Source of the DNA: Micromonospora sp. NBRC 110009
GTDB taxonomy: Bacteria > Actinomycetota > Actinomycetes > Mycobacteriales > Micromonosporaceae
Length of the DNA: 64,000 bases
Assembly: GCF_030518795.1 (NCBI RefSeq)
Contig: NZ_CP130427.1
Location: 4,526,001 to 4,590,000, forward strand
Reading direction: 5' to 3'
Below the pieces are notes generated by a model. The model was not told the DNA's origin. It worked only from the letters and a program-made list of their open reading frames with translations, and ran no database searches. The number at the start of each line of letters is the position of its first letter. The stretch's first letter is position 1. A program made the translations under genes and the position numbers. Below, piece by piece: positions 27,334 through 36,832 of this stretch.

Positions 27334-28140
27334 ATGGCTGAATCTCTCGACGATCTCGAGGTGCGCATCGACGAGCTGCGCGCAGCCGTGCGTCGTGTCC
27401 TGATGGCCGGTGATCGGGCCGAGGCGCGGCGTCTGCGATCCGAACTTCGTCAGGCGGAGGCGCAGTGGGATGACGCGCTCCTGGCGATCGAACCGGAAAA
27501 GCTGGCTTCGCAACCGCGGACCGGGCCGCAGGACGCCGCGACCCTGCTGCCGATTCGTGACCAGGTCCACCAGGCTTTGACCTTTTTGAGCGTGCCGGCG
27601 GCGCCGAAGCTCATCGTCGCCCTGCACCAGGCGGTCTTCGCTCAAGCCTTGAACGGGCAGCAGCTGACGAGCCTCCGCCGAGACGAGGAAAGATCCTTCA
27701 AGACGGCGCCGTGGGCTCGGCCGTACTACCTGTGTGCCGCCCTGACCGCTGACCGACTCTCGCCCGCCCGCGGCCTCCTGGCCGTATCCACCTGGCCGCT
27801 TGCCACCCGCATCGTCGGGCCGCTGAGTCCCAGGGTTCACTTCCTGACCTCGGCGATCCGTGTCGCCGAGCACCTGAGCCATCCGGACTGGGCGACTCTG
27901 CCCGCCCGGCGCCTGTTGTGGCAGTTCGCTGCCAACATTCCCGGCGGCGCCACCTCTTTCGACACGATGAGGCCGGACGCCGTGCGGCGTGCGGCCCAGG
28001 CCGAGCTGGAAGTTCATCTTGACGCCGACCTGTCGCAGCGCGAGGCGGCAGCCAGGCGCGCAGTCGACCAGCTCGACGATCTTCACCAGCTGTTCGGCGC
28101 CGCTCTCAAGGTGGCGTCGCATGTTGCGAGCGACACCTGA
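27334..28140 (+). CDS. Unknown protein, first gene of the nuclease/helicase operon
   Basis: A 268-aa protein, not recognised. Residues 1-50 form a charged coiled coil (VRIDELRAAVRRVL, AEARRLRSELRQAE). Residues about 75-190 look like a compact helical domain with the segment LTSLRRDEERSFKTAPWARPYY, which could be a winged-helix DNA- or partner-binding part. The end is helical again. It precedes the PD-(D/E)XK gene by 36 bases. As the leader gene it could be a regulator or a structural adaptor of the complex. Confidence 0.75.
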   Translation: MAESLDDLEVRIDELRAAVRRVLMAGDRAEARRLRSELRQAEAQWDDALLAIEPEKLASQPRTGPQDAATLLPIRDQVHQALTFLSVPAAPKLIVALHQAVFAQALNGQQLTSLRRDEERSFKTAPWARPYYLCAALTADRLSPARGLLAVSTWPLATRIVGPLSPRVHFLTSAIRVAEHLSHPDWATLPARRLLWQFAANIPGGATSFDTMRPDAVRRAAQAELEVHLDADLSQREAAARRAVDQLDDLHQLFGAALKVASHVASDT

Positions 28141-28176
28141 TCTTGAATCCGCACTTCCCACGCGAAGGAAGAGCAC

Positions 28177-29292
28177 GTGAAAGAACTGACGGCGCGTCTT
28201 GACGCGCTGCGGGGGGACACTGAACCACAAAGCCTCGACGCCAGGGCTATCTCGGCGATCGTCGGTAACCCGGGCTGCGGCCGCCGGAATCTGCTGGATG
28301 CGGCTGGCATCGACAAGGACGCACTGGCCCGAGCCATCCGGCACCCCATGTACGCCAAGCCGTCGCGGATGGTGCTTGCCCGAGGCGCCCAGTTCGAAGC
28401 CCAGGTCAAGGCGAGCGGCGGTGCGCAGCTGCTGACGTTGCTGCGGGAGGACATCGGGCTATCCATTCCGGAAGCCGAACACGAAGACTTGAAGACCGTC
28501 GGAGGAAACGAGGGCAAGCTGGCCCGGTACCGCAACACGGTTCAGCGGCTGACGGCTGTGGCCCACTCGGCGCAGGACGGTGGAACGCTGTTCGACCACC
28601 CCTATCTGAAGATCACGGTCGCGGGTTACGACGTCTTCCTCGAGCCCGATCTGGTGGCTGTGAAGTCGGGCGGGAAGTTCTACATCGTCGAGGTCAAGTC
28701 GTTCTCGGTGATCGACGGCCAGGCGCCTGCGGCCGCGGTGGAAGGCGCAGAGTTGCAGGCCGCGGTCTACGTCTACGCCCTTCGGGAACTGCTTTGTTCC
28801 GACGGGTTCGGCGAGGACCTGGTGGCGGACGAGGCGATCTTCGTGTGCCCGCAGAACTTTATCAACAAGCCGTTCGCGGCCCGGGTCAACGTCCGGAACC
28901 AAGTCGCGGCGGTCCGGCGGATGCTCAAGCGGATGCACGACCTCGACACCATTCTGTCGAACCTGCCGGCAGGGTTAACGTTCGCTCTGCGTGGCCCGGC
29001 CGGTTCCCGCTCCGCCGAGGAGCTGAAGGCGGGCCTGCGTCTGGTGCCGGCACGCTACGCGCCGTCGTGCCTGGACACCTGTGAGATGGCGCGGTTCTGC
29101 CGCTCCGAGGAACAAAGTTCCACGGCGGTGCTCGGCCGGCAGGTCCGTGAGGAACTGGGGCTGGACACGATCGGTGAGGTCGTCGGTCTGGCTCGCGGTA
29201 ACCGCCTTCCTGGCCCGGACCAGGTCGAACAAGCTGAGTTGCTGCGGCGGGCCCAACAGTATCGGGACGAGTTGCTCGGGAGCTTGACGTGA
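28177..29292 (+). CDS. PD-(D/E)XK nuclease with Cas4/AddB-like cysteine set
   Basis: This 371-aa protein starts near 28177 (MKELTARLD), behind GAAGGAAGAG. The nuclease core shows the acidic/lysine motif as EPDLVAVKSGG then FYIVEVKSF, with a following Gln-containing helix (ELQAAVYVYAL), as in RecB-type nucleases. Cys34 (NPGCGRRN) and a C-terminal set Cys298, Cys302 and Cys308 (SCLDTCEMARFCR) match the one-plus-three spacing of iron-sulfur clusters in Cas4 and AddB. Expected role: cleavage or resection of DNA ends. Its stop overlaps the next start as GTGA. Confidence 0.85.
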   Translation: MKELTARLDALRGDTEPQSLDARAISAIVGNPGCGRRNLLDAAGIDKDALARAIRHPMYAKPSRMVLARGAQFEAQVKASGGAQLLTLLREDIGLSIPEAEHEDLKTVGGNEGKLARYRNTVQRLTAVAHSAQDGGTLFDHPYLKITVAGYDVFLEPDLVAVKSGGKFYIVEVKSFSVIDGQAPAAAVEGAELQAAVYVYALRELLCSDGFGEDLVADEAIFVCPQNFINKPFAARVNVRNQVAAVRRMLKRMHDLDTILSNLPAGLTFALRGPAGSRSAEELKAGLRLVPARYAPSCLDTCEMARFCRSEEQSSTAVLGRQVREELGLDTIGEVVGLARGNRLPGPDQVEQAELLRRAQQYRDELLGSLT

Positions 29293-30779
29293 GCCTGCTG
29301 ACGTCCCTGGCCCGCGCCCATGCCAGCGACCAGGCGGTGGCACAGCGCCTGACGACCGTCCGGCATCTCTATGTGAGCAATGAGCCGCTGGTGCTCGTGC
29401 CGTTGGCCATGGCGGGCGAGGCCCACGCCCCGCTCGCCGTCATGATTGGCACCAGCCCTGATACACCGGAGCTGTTGACGGTTGCGCAGCCCCGGAACCG
29501 TGACCAGCAGGTTGCCTTCGCCTATGAGCTGGCCAAGATCCTCGCCGCCTACATCACGCCGCGCACCAACCGGCGTCTTCCGGTGCGCGCCGGCGCGTCC
29601 GGCGTCCAGTACCGGTGCACAGACGCACCGCAGGTGTGGGTACCGAACCGCGCCGGCGTGGAGTTCATCCGGATCCTCGGGCGCTCCACCCGGTTGCGAA
29701 GGAGTACAGGCGAGTGGGCCGTGCCACGCAACATCCCGGTCATGGGCAAGTGGCTGACGTTCCTCGCCGACCGTGCCGAGTATGCCGGCTCCGCCATGCT
29801 GGTCGCGGCGACCGACGCGCTGACCCTGCATTGGGCAACCGGGCAGAGCACCGAGGAGGACCAGCATCTTCCCGCTGTACTCGGCTGGATCGCGCCGCCA
29901 CCCGGGATGACCGGGCGGGATGCCGCGCGCGCCTGCGAGAATCCGTTGAAGGTACCGCCTGCCGGACCAGCCACGGACCCGTCGTTCGACAACGGCATCC
30001 TCGAGCCGCTGCTCGCCGCCTACCACCAAGCGGCAAGCCCGGCAGCGTCGCGCATCGCCGAGGACAAGATCCGCAAGGAGTTGCGAAAGCAGCTCGACGG
30101 CACCTGGCATCGGATGTGGCAGGCGATCACCCTGCTGCGTGACCCCTCCCTTCCGGCCGGTGCTCATGTCGGTGTTCGCTGGGAACGGGACCTTGATGCT
30201 TTCACGCAGACCGCCGACTGGATCGCGACCAGCCCTGGTGCGCAGCCCAAACGCGACTCGGCGGTGTACGCCGCCCAGCGCCTGTACTGGCTGGAACGGG
30301 CCCAGCAGCAGTACGACGCGGAACGCGCCTTCGACGACCCGATGGTGATGGCCGAGGCTCGGATGATCGGTGAGGCGTTCGTCGGTACCGTCATCGCCGC
30401 TATCCCGAACCGGCGCGTCGGCAGGAGCCTGCGGCCACTGATCACCGTGTCGACCACCGACGCGATCAGCCTCGCCGCCGGCGAGAGCGGTCTGCGCCGG
30501 CCCGAGTTGCTGGACCAGAAGACCACCGTCGTCTCTGTGACCCGTGACGGCGATACGGCGATGGTCGAGCTAGAACTTCGCGAGGGCATGGGCAGCGGGC
30601 GTGAACCACGGCCCGGCACCGTCCCCGCCGTAGGGGACCCCGTGTGCTACAGCCTCTTCAGAGACGACTACCGCCGGGCGCCGACGCTGCCGCGCAAGGA
30701 GGACACCCCGTGGACTCATGGCGGCCCGCCCAAGCCATACCTGCCGACGGAGCAGGATGCCCAGGAGCCGTGGTCATGA
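29289..30779 (+). CDS. Unknown 496-aa protein between nuclease and helicase
   Basis: The gene starts at GTG 29289 inside the nuclease stop and ends inside the helicase start (ATGA). It has no signal peptide or membrane helix. The first 120 residues look alpha/beta (HLYVSNEPLVLVPLAMAG). The middle is helical (NGILEPLLAAYHQAAS, IRKELRKQLDGTWHRMWQ). The last 100 residues are beta-rich and may form an OB- or SH3-like domain (KTTVVSVTRDGDTAMVELEL). No catalytic motif was recognised. The tight coupling to a helicase and nuclease suggests a subunit of the same complex. Confidence 0.75.
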   Translation: MSLLTSLARAHASDQAVAQRLTTVRHLYVSNEPLVLVPLAMAGEAHAPLAVMIGTSPDTPELLTVAQPRNRDQQVAFAYELAKILAAYITPRTNRRLPVRAGASGVQYRCTDAPQVWVPNRAGVEFIRILGRSTRLRRSTGEWAVPRNIPVMGKWLTFLADRAEYAGSAMLVAATDALTLHWATGQSTEEDQHLPAVLGWIAPPPGMTGRDAARACENPLKVPPAGPATDPSFDNGILEPLLAAYHQAASPAASRIAEDKIRKELRKQLDGTWHRMWQAITLLRDPSLPAGAHVGVRWERDLDAFTQTADWIATSPGAQPKRDSAVYAAQRLYWLERAQQQYDAERAFDDPMVMAEARMIGEAFVGTVIAAIPNRRVGRSLRPLITVSTTDAISLAAGESGLRRPELLDQKTTVVSVTRDGDTAMVELELREGMGSGREPRPGTVPAVGDPVCYSLFRDDYRRAPTLPRKEDTPWTHGGPPKPYLPTEQDAQEPWS

Positions 30780-32092
30780 CCGTCACCTATGTCCCGCCCA
30801 CCGCAGTCCTCGACGTACTTCGGTTATTGACCGAGGGTCCGCAGCCTGGCGTGGTGCTCAACTCACCCCCCGGAGCCGGCAAGAGCACCGCCGTCACCTA
30901 CATGGCTCACCACCTGGCCCGGCACGGCGACCAGGTGCGCGTCGTTGCACAAACCAACTCCCAAGTCGACGACCTTGTCGCCAAAGTCGCCGCTGTGGAT
31001 CCTGGGATCACCGTCGGCCGATACACCGCCTACGGCTACCCGGTGCCGGCCACCCTCGCCGCCCCAAACATCCTGATTGCGAACCGGTTCCCCGATCTGC
31101 GTCAGGCAGCCATTGTGGTCGCCACCGCAGCGAAGTGGCTCGACCCCGTCATCACCGAGCGCGGACCGTGGGCGATCATCGACGAGGCGTACCAGATGCG
31201 CTCGGACACCCTGCTGCGACTCGCTCCCATGTTCGAACGGGCTGCGTTCGTCGGCGACCCCGGGCAACTCGACCCGTTCTCCGTCGTCAACGTTGACCGA
31301 TGGACCGGCCTGGCCTGGAATCCCCTGCAGAGCGCGGTGGCAGCCATGCTCGCCAACAACCCGGACATCCCGGAACGGCAGCTACCGCACTCGTGGCGGC
31401 TTGCCCCTCACACCGCGACCCCGGTGTCGGACGCCTTCTATCCGTTCGCGCCCTTCGAGTCCGCGCCCGGCCAAGGCGCGCGGCAGATGTGGTTGTCGAC
31501 CCGCAGCCTTGGCAACAGCCCTGCCGACCGTGCGATCGAGCACGCCGCGGCGAACGGCTGGGCCTTTTACCAACTGCCGCGGCGACACACAGTGCGCACC
31601 GACGGTGAAGCGGTCAGCGCCGTCATCGAGCTGGCTGTGCGTGTTCTGGAGCGAGGCACGATGCTGCGCGACGAACGGCACCCCGAGGGGGTTAGGGTCA
31701 CGCCGGACCGGGTGGCGATCGGTGTGGCACATCGCGACCAGATGGCTGCCATCAAAACCGGGCTGGCCGGCACCCCCTACCCGAACATTCGCGTCGACAC
31801 CGCGAACCGGCTGCAGGGAAGCGAGTACGACACGGTCATCGTGCTGCACCCGCTGTCCGGGCGCCGCGACGCCACCGCGTTCCACCTCGAATCCGGGCGG
31901 CTGTGCGTCCTGACCTCACGGCACCGGCATGCCTGCATCGTTGTCGCCCGCGACGGCATCCCCGACCTGCTGGACGCCCACCCGTCCGCCGACCCGGTGC
32001 CCTTCAACACCCAACCGCGCTTCCCCAACGGCTGGGAAGCCAACAACGCCCTGCTTGAACATCTCATTGCCCACCGCATCCGGGCACTCTGA
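30776..32092 (+). CDS. SF1 (Upf1/DNA2-like) helicase
   Basis: About 438 aa from ATG 30776. Motif I is PPGAGKST (K36), motif II IIDEAYQM (D136-E137), motif III FVGDPGQLDPF. A C-terminal block DTANRLQGSEYDTVIV and LCVLTSRHRHA matches motifs V and VI of AAA_11/AAA_12 helicases. Such enzymes unwind DNA or RNA in the 5'-3' direction. It is short, without extra accessory domains. It sits between the two unknown/nuclease genes and the SbcCD-like pair, so it may feed unwound strands to the nucleases. Confidence 0.9.
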   Translation: MTVTYVPPTAVLDVLRLLTEGPQPGVVLNSPPGAGKSTAVTYMAHHLARHGDQVRVVAQTNSQVDDLVAKVAAVDPGITVGRYTAYGYPVPATLAAPNILIANRFPDLRQAAIVVATAAKWLDPVITERGPWAIIDEAYQMRSDTLLRLAPMFERAAFVGDPGQLDPFSVVNVDRWTGLAWNPLQSAVAAMLANNPDIPERQLPHSWRLAPHTATPVSDAFYPFAPFESAPGQGARQMWLSTRSLGNSPADRAIEHAAANGWAFYQLPRRHTVRTDGEAVSAVIELAVRVLERGTMLRDERHPEGVRVTPDRVAIGVAHRDQMAAIKTGLAGTPYPNIRVDTANRLQGSEYDTVIVLHPLSGRRDATAFHLESGRLCVLTSRHRHACIVVARDGIPDLLDAHPSADPVPFNTQPRFPNGWEANNALLEHLIAHRIRAL

Positions 32093-32186
32093 GCCCACCG
32101 CCCGGCGCCGTTCGCCGGCCCCATGTCGGGCTCAGGTGACGCCGGCGCTCCCACCGATTGAAGCCACTAACGACGAGAGGTCGCAC

Positions 32187-33452
32187 GTGAAAGTACTGCA
32201 CACCTCCGACTGGCACCTCGGACGTACCACCTACGGCCACTCCCGGGCGAGCGACCACGAAGCGGTGCTCGCCGAGATCACCGAAATCGCTGCCGCCACC
32301 CGCCCCGACCTGATTCTCAACACGGGTGACTTGTTCGACATGCAGCGGCCACCGCTGCACTCGCTCAAACTGGCCACCAGCACGCTGCACAACCTCGCCG
32401 AGATCGCTCCAGTCGTGGTCGTCTGCGGCAACCACGACTCGGCTGCATACCTGCACTGGCTGCACGACCTGCTCAGCCGGTCCGCGCCGATCCACTTCGT
32501 CACCAGCCACGACAACGCCGTCGGTGAAGTCCTGCGGTTACCAGCCGGCGAGCAGGCGATTCACGTCGCCGCACTGCCGTTCATCAGCGCCAACCGCATC
32601 GTCAACGTCTTCGACGAACCCGGCCAGCGGCGCATCACCTACGCCGGACACATCGCCGACTTGCAGCAGCGCCTCATGCGCGAGCTCAGAGACGGGTTCG
32701 ACGCGTCCCGCGACGTGAGCGTGTTTGCCGCACATCAGTACATCGCCGGCGCTATCCCGTCGCGGACCGAGAACCCCAGCCACACCTGCGACTTCTACGC
32801 CACCGATCCACAGCACCTGCCGGTGGTCACCTACGCGGCGTTCGGTCACATCCACAAACCGCAGCCACTGCCGACCACCAGCGTGACGGGCTGCTACGCA
32901 GGCTCACCCCTGCAGCTTGACTTCGGTGAGGTCGGCGAGGACAAGAGCGTCGTCGTCGCGACGCTGCAGCCCGGCCAAGGCGCCGTCCTTGAACGAATTC
33001 GGCTAAAGCGCGGCCGCCGGCTGCGCTACATCACCGGAACGCTCGACGAGATCCGCACCACAGCGGCCTCCGTGACCACCGACATCTGCCTGGTCACGGT
33101 CAACACCGAAAACCACATCGACAACCTGGCAGGCCAGATCCGCAGCCTGCTGCCTGAGGCCACCATCGCCGATCTACGGGAGAACGCCGCCGACCGCAGG
33201 CTCGAACTGCTCGCCCCCGTCGACGACGCCACTGACGTCGACACCACGACGTTGTTCAGCGAATACCTCGCCACCCGCGGTGTCCAAGGCGTCTCGGCGC
33301 AACAGGTTCTTCAGCTTTTCAGCACCCTGCTGCCACACGCCAGCGAACACGAACCACCCGAGCTGCCGGCAGAGCAGCTACTGGCGGCCGACCCCGAGAT
33401 CGCCTTCCCGCTGCCGGCAACCAGCACGGCCACCATCGGAGGGGCGGCATGA
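32187..33452 (+). CDS. SbcD/Mre11-like calcineurin-type nuclease
   Basis: This 421-aa protein starts at GTG 32187, behind GAGAGG (the frame is open further upstream but lacks a start). All metallophosphatase motifs are present: SDWHLG, NTGDLFD, CGNHDS, and a late GHIHKPQ. The remaining about 130 residues are the capping and partner-binding part. Family knowledge: SbcD forms a complex with SbcC that cuts hairpins and protein-blocked DNA ends. Its stop overlaps the SbcC-like start as ATGA. Confidence 0.93.
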   Translation: MKVLHTSDWHLGRTTYGHSRASDHEAVLAEITEIAAATRPDLILNTGDLFDMQRPPLHSLKLATSTLHNLAEIAPVVVVCGNHDSAAYLHWLHDLLSRSAPIHFVTSHDNAVGEVLRLPAGEQAIHVAALPFISANRIVNVFDEPGQRRITYAGHIADLQQRLMRELRDGFDASRDVSVFAAHQYIAGAIPSRTENPSHTCDFYATDPQHLPVVTYAAFGHIHKPQPLPTTSVTGCYAGSPLQLDFGEVGEDKSVVVATLQPGQGAVLERIRLKRGRRLRYITGTLDEIRTTAASVTTDICLVTVNTENHIDNLAGQIRSLLPEATIADLRENAADRRLELLAPVDDATDVDTTTLFSEYLATRGVQGVSAQQVLQLFSTLLPHASEHEPPELPAEQLLAADPEIAFPLPATSTATIGGAA

Positions 33453-36451
33453 GACCACAGACATTGACCTTCTGCGGCCTGGGCACCTACACCGCGAAGC
33501 AGACCATTGACTTCACCGATAAGCGCTTCATCGCGATAGTCGGCGACACCGGCGCCGGGAAATCGACGATTCTGGAAGCGATCTGCTACGCCCTCTACAA
33601 CCGATGCACCTACGCTGCCACCGCATCCCCGTTGGTCGCCGACGGCGGTGACGGCACCCTCGCCGTCGAACTCACGTTCACCGTCGGCAGCCGCCGATGG
33701 CAGGTATCACGGTCCGTCAGCCGGCACACCGCCACGTCAGTGCACCGGCTGACCTGCCTCGACACCGGCGCCCTAACAACCGGGGCCAGGCAGGTCACCG
33801 CAGAGATCCGGCGGATTGTCGGGCTCGACTGCGACACCTTTCTACGTGCCGTGGTCCTGCCGCAAGGCCGCTTCCAGGAACTGCTGCGCATGAGCGACCG
33901 TGACCGAGGCAGAGTCCTCGACTCCGTCCTCGGTCTCGAGCAACTGAGCCAGGTCCGCGAGCACGCCCGAACCCTTCAGGCGCGCCTCAAGGACCGGCTC
34001 AACGAGTACCAGCTGCACCGCAGGAGGTTCCTCGACGACCCGGCCGCGGCGCTGGCCGCCGCGGCCGAACAGCACAGCGTGCAGCAGCAGGGCCTGGAAC
34101 ATCTCCAGAATGCTCGGGCCGCCATCGCTGATGCGCGTGCCGAACAGCGACGAGCCGCCGGGGCGGTCAGCACGCTGACCCAGCTGAAGGAATCCCTGGC
34201 GGCCGCAGTTCCTGCCGGCGCCGCCGACCAGCTACACGCCTTGGCGTCGCAGGCTCAAACGCTCAACGGCCAGCGCGCCTGCATCAACCAACTGACCCAC
34301 CAATTGCAGATCGAGCAAGACCTCCTGCAAGGTCAGCTCACACAGGCCGAGCAGTACGGCGGGAATGTGGCCGGCACCGCCACGACGATCAACACTCTGA
34401 AATACCTCGCCGAACAGCTACCCCAGCAGCGGAAACGCCACCGGCAGCTTACGGAGAACGCCGAAGCCCTTGCCGTCGAGCAGCTCCGGCTACAAGGCGT
34501 GCAACAGAGCCTGGCCGATCTTGAGCCAGCCGTCGCGGCGGCCAACAAGACGCATGCAGACGCGGAAACGGCGTTCAAACGAGCCCAGGATCGGCAGCAC
34601 AAGGCCGTCGAACGACTGAGGATCTGGTGCCGAGCCGCCGCAGACCTAGAGAAGGCACGCGCAGAACTCGCCACGACGGAAGAGGCTCTCGGCACCGCCA
34701 TAGCCAAGGCAAGAGAAGCGGCGGGTATCGCAGAAGAGGCTGAGCACAACCGGAGCGAGTGCGAGCAAACGCACCGCGCGCTGCTGAAGGCGAACGCCGC
34801 AGCGCACGCCGCCGCGGATCTCGAACCCGGCGCGGCATGCCTCATCTGTACTCGTCCCCTGCCTGCCGACTTCACCGCACCGATCGCACCCGACCTCACC
34901 GCCGCCGACGACGCCCACAAGAAAGCCCGAGTCCGGGCGGAGAAGACGGGTCGGGCGGCCGCCGTAGCGGCCGCCCGGGTGGAAACCCTGGAACGAGACA
35001 ACCTGCCTGCCGCCCAGCAGAGCGTGACCACAGCCGAGAGCCTGCTCAGTGAAGCGCTGCTCAGCCTCCAGGAAGTCGTTGGAGACGCCGACCTGTCGGG
35101 AACCGACGAGCAGATCCTCAAACTGGTCACCGATGACGCTTCGAAAGCGCAGCAAGACGTCGAGCGCGCCGGAAAGATTCGCGACGACACCCGCGATACC
35201 GCGACCGCCGCCAGAACCGAATTCGTCACCCTCTCAGAGGCCCACGTCAAGCGCATGTCTGCCCATCAGGAGCAGGAACGCGACAACGTCGCCTTGCGCC
35301 AATCGATCGACGAGGCGGCCAGCCGCCTACCCGCCCGCTTCACTCTCGCCACACCCCTGGACGTCGCGGAAGTCCAGCAACAGAAGGCAGCAGCCGAAGC
35401 CCATCAGCGACTCCTTCAGGAGCTGGCCGGCCGACGGACCGGCGCCGAACAAGCGCTCGCCGGCCTGCGCTCGCGGAGCGCGGCGCTGGAGACGACCTAC
35501 GCCAAGAAGATCACCAAACCGGCGGCGACGCTGCGAGACAAGCTCTTGACCCTGGCGCAGCGGGTTAACGACGCCGCAGGGGCATTCGGACTCGAAGAAC
35601 CGGCGGCCGCGCCCGCCGCGCACGTAGACCTGGACACGCAGGCGCACTGGGCTGCTGATCTTCTCGCTCAGGCAAAGGAACTCCTCGGCATCTGCGCCGC
35701 AAAAATCGACGAACAGCAGCGTGCCGAGAAGGCTGCGGGAGAGGCCATCGGCCTTGCCTGCCATACGGCTGGTGCCGCCGGCGAAGAAGACCTCGAGCAG
35801 CAATACCTCGCCGCCCACGGTACGGTCCAGAACCTGAAAAGGCAGATCGAGCGCGCCCGGGAGGAACTCCCCGTGGTGAACGCGTTGCAGGAGCGGATTG
35901 ATGCTGCGGCTGGCACAGTCGATGTTCTTGCACAACTGTCGGTAGTGCTGGCCGAGGGCAAGTTCATCGCTGACGCTGTCAGCCGGCGCCTCCAAGCGCT
36001 GCTTCACCAGGCAAGCGAGATCCTGCTCTCGATCTCCGGTGGCCGCTACAGGTTCGCGGCCGACTTCCGGATCATCGATATGGACACCATGGCTGCCCGA
36101 GATGTTAAGACGCTCTCCGGCGGCGAAACGTTCCTCGCCAGCCTCGCCCTGGCGCTCGCCGTAGTCGAACTCGCCAGCCGGGCGACCGGCCACGTCGAAG
36201 CGCTATTCCTCGACGAGGGCTTCGGCACCCTTGACACCACCTTCCTGCGCGATGCCCTCAATACGCTGACCGACCACAGCACAACCGGCCGGCTGGTCAC
36301 GGTGATCAGCCACATGCGTTCCATCACCGAGCACGCTGAACATGTACTAGTCGTGGAGAAGTCCCTGACAACTAGTCACGCGCACTGGGCCGACGCCTCG
36401 GAACGAGAGAGGATCATCAACGATGACCTTGGTCGTGGCCTGCTTGAATAG
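33449..36451 (+). CDS. SbcC/Rad50-like ATPase
   Basis: This 1000-aa protein starts at ATG 33449. Walker A is GDTGAGKST (K38). Two long coiled coils flank a zinc hook at Cys464-Leu-Ile-Cys467. The C-terminal head has the signature LSGGETFLASLALAL and Walker B ALFLDEGFGTLD. All parts of a working Rad50-type ATPase are present. With the SbcD-like protein it should tether and process DNA ends. It belongs to an accessory operon that also has a helicase and a Cas4-like nuclease. Confidence 0.94.
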   Translation: MRPQTLTFCGLGTYTAKQTIDFTDKRFIAIVGDTGAGKSTILEAICYALYNRCTYAATASPLVADGGDGTLAVELTFTVGSRRWQVSRSVSRHTATSVHRLTCLDTGALTTGARQVTAEIRRIVGLDCDTFLRAVVLPQGRFQELLRMSDRDRGRVLDSVLGLEQLSQVREHARTLQARLKDRLNEYQLHRRRFLDDPAAALAAAAEQHSVQQQGLEHLQNARAAIADARAEQRRAAGAVSTLTQLKESLAAAVPAGAADQLHALASQAQTLNGQRACINQLTHQLQIEQDLLQGQLTQAEQYGGNVAGTATTINTLKYLAEQLPQQRKRHRQLTENAEALAVEQLRLQGVQQSLADLEPAVAAANKTHADAETAFKRAQDRQHKAVERLRIWCRAAADLEKARAELATTEEALGTAIAKAREAAGIAEEAEHNRSECEQTHRALLKANAAAHAAADLEPGAACLICTRPLPADFTAPIAPDLTAADDAHKKARVRAEKTGRAAAVAAARVETLERDNLPAAQQSVTTAESLLSEALLSLQEVVGDADLSGTDEQILKLVTDDASKAQQDVERAGKIRDDTRDTATAARTEFVTLSEAHVKRMSAHQEQERDNVALRQSIDEAASRLPARFTLATPLDVAEVQQQKAAAEAHQRLLQELAGRRTGAEQALAGLRSRSAALETTYAKKITKPAATLRDKLLTLAQRVNDAAGAFGLEEPAAAPAAHVDLDTQAHWAADLLAQAKELLGICAAKIDEQQRAEKAAGEAIGLACHTAGAAGEEDLEQQYLAAHGTVQNLKRQIERAREELPVVNALQERIDAAAGTVDVLAQLSVVLAEGKFIADAVSRRLQALLHQASEILLSISGGRYRFAADFRIIDMDTMAARDVKTLSGGETFLASLALALAVVELASRATGHVEALFLDEGFGTLDTTFLRDALNTLTDHSTTGRLVTVISHMRSITEHAEHVLVVEKSLTTSHAHWADASERERIINDDLGRGLLE

Positions 36452-36832
36452 GCCGACAGGGCGCCAAGGTGGCCACGCAAAGGCTCCAGACCGAGATGAT
36501 GCGCGAGTACCACGGTTGCGGGCGTCGCCTCTCGTGGCGACGCTGCAGTGTGATCTGGCTGAGCGGGGGAGGACTGTGTTGTCGATGCCAATGCACAATC
36601 CTCCGGTGACCCGGAGCGCAGTGGTAGTAACCCCCGCGCGCGGTCAGCTATGCCTGCCACGGTGGTCCCGGGCACATGCCGTCGATCAGCCGAGGCCTGA
36701 GGACCCAGCTCCAAGCGGCTCGCGGCCGGCGAGAACCGTAACCGCCGAGGCCACCGGCATCCCGGAGGCGCCGACGATCACTTCAGCCCGCCCCGGCACC
36801 CGATCCAAGGAGGGCAACGGAGGCACCAACTG
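36452..36832. other. Gap between the two gene blocks
   Basis: About 380 bases with no supported gene on either strand. It probably holds a promoter for the SMC-containing block. A GGAGG ribosome site stands at 36819-36823, ten bases before the next GTG start. Confidence 0.45.
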
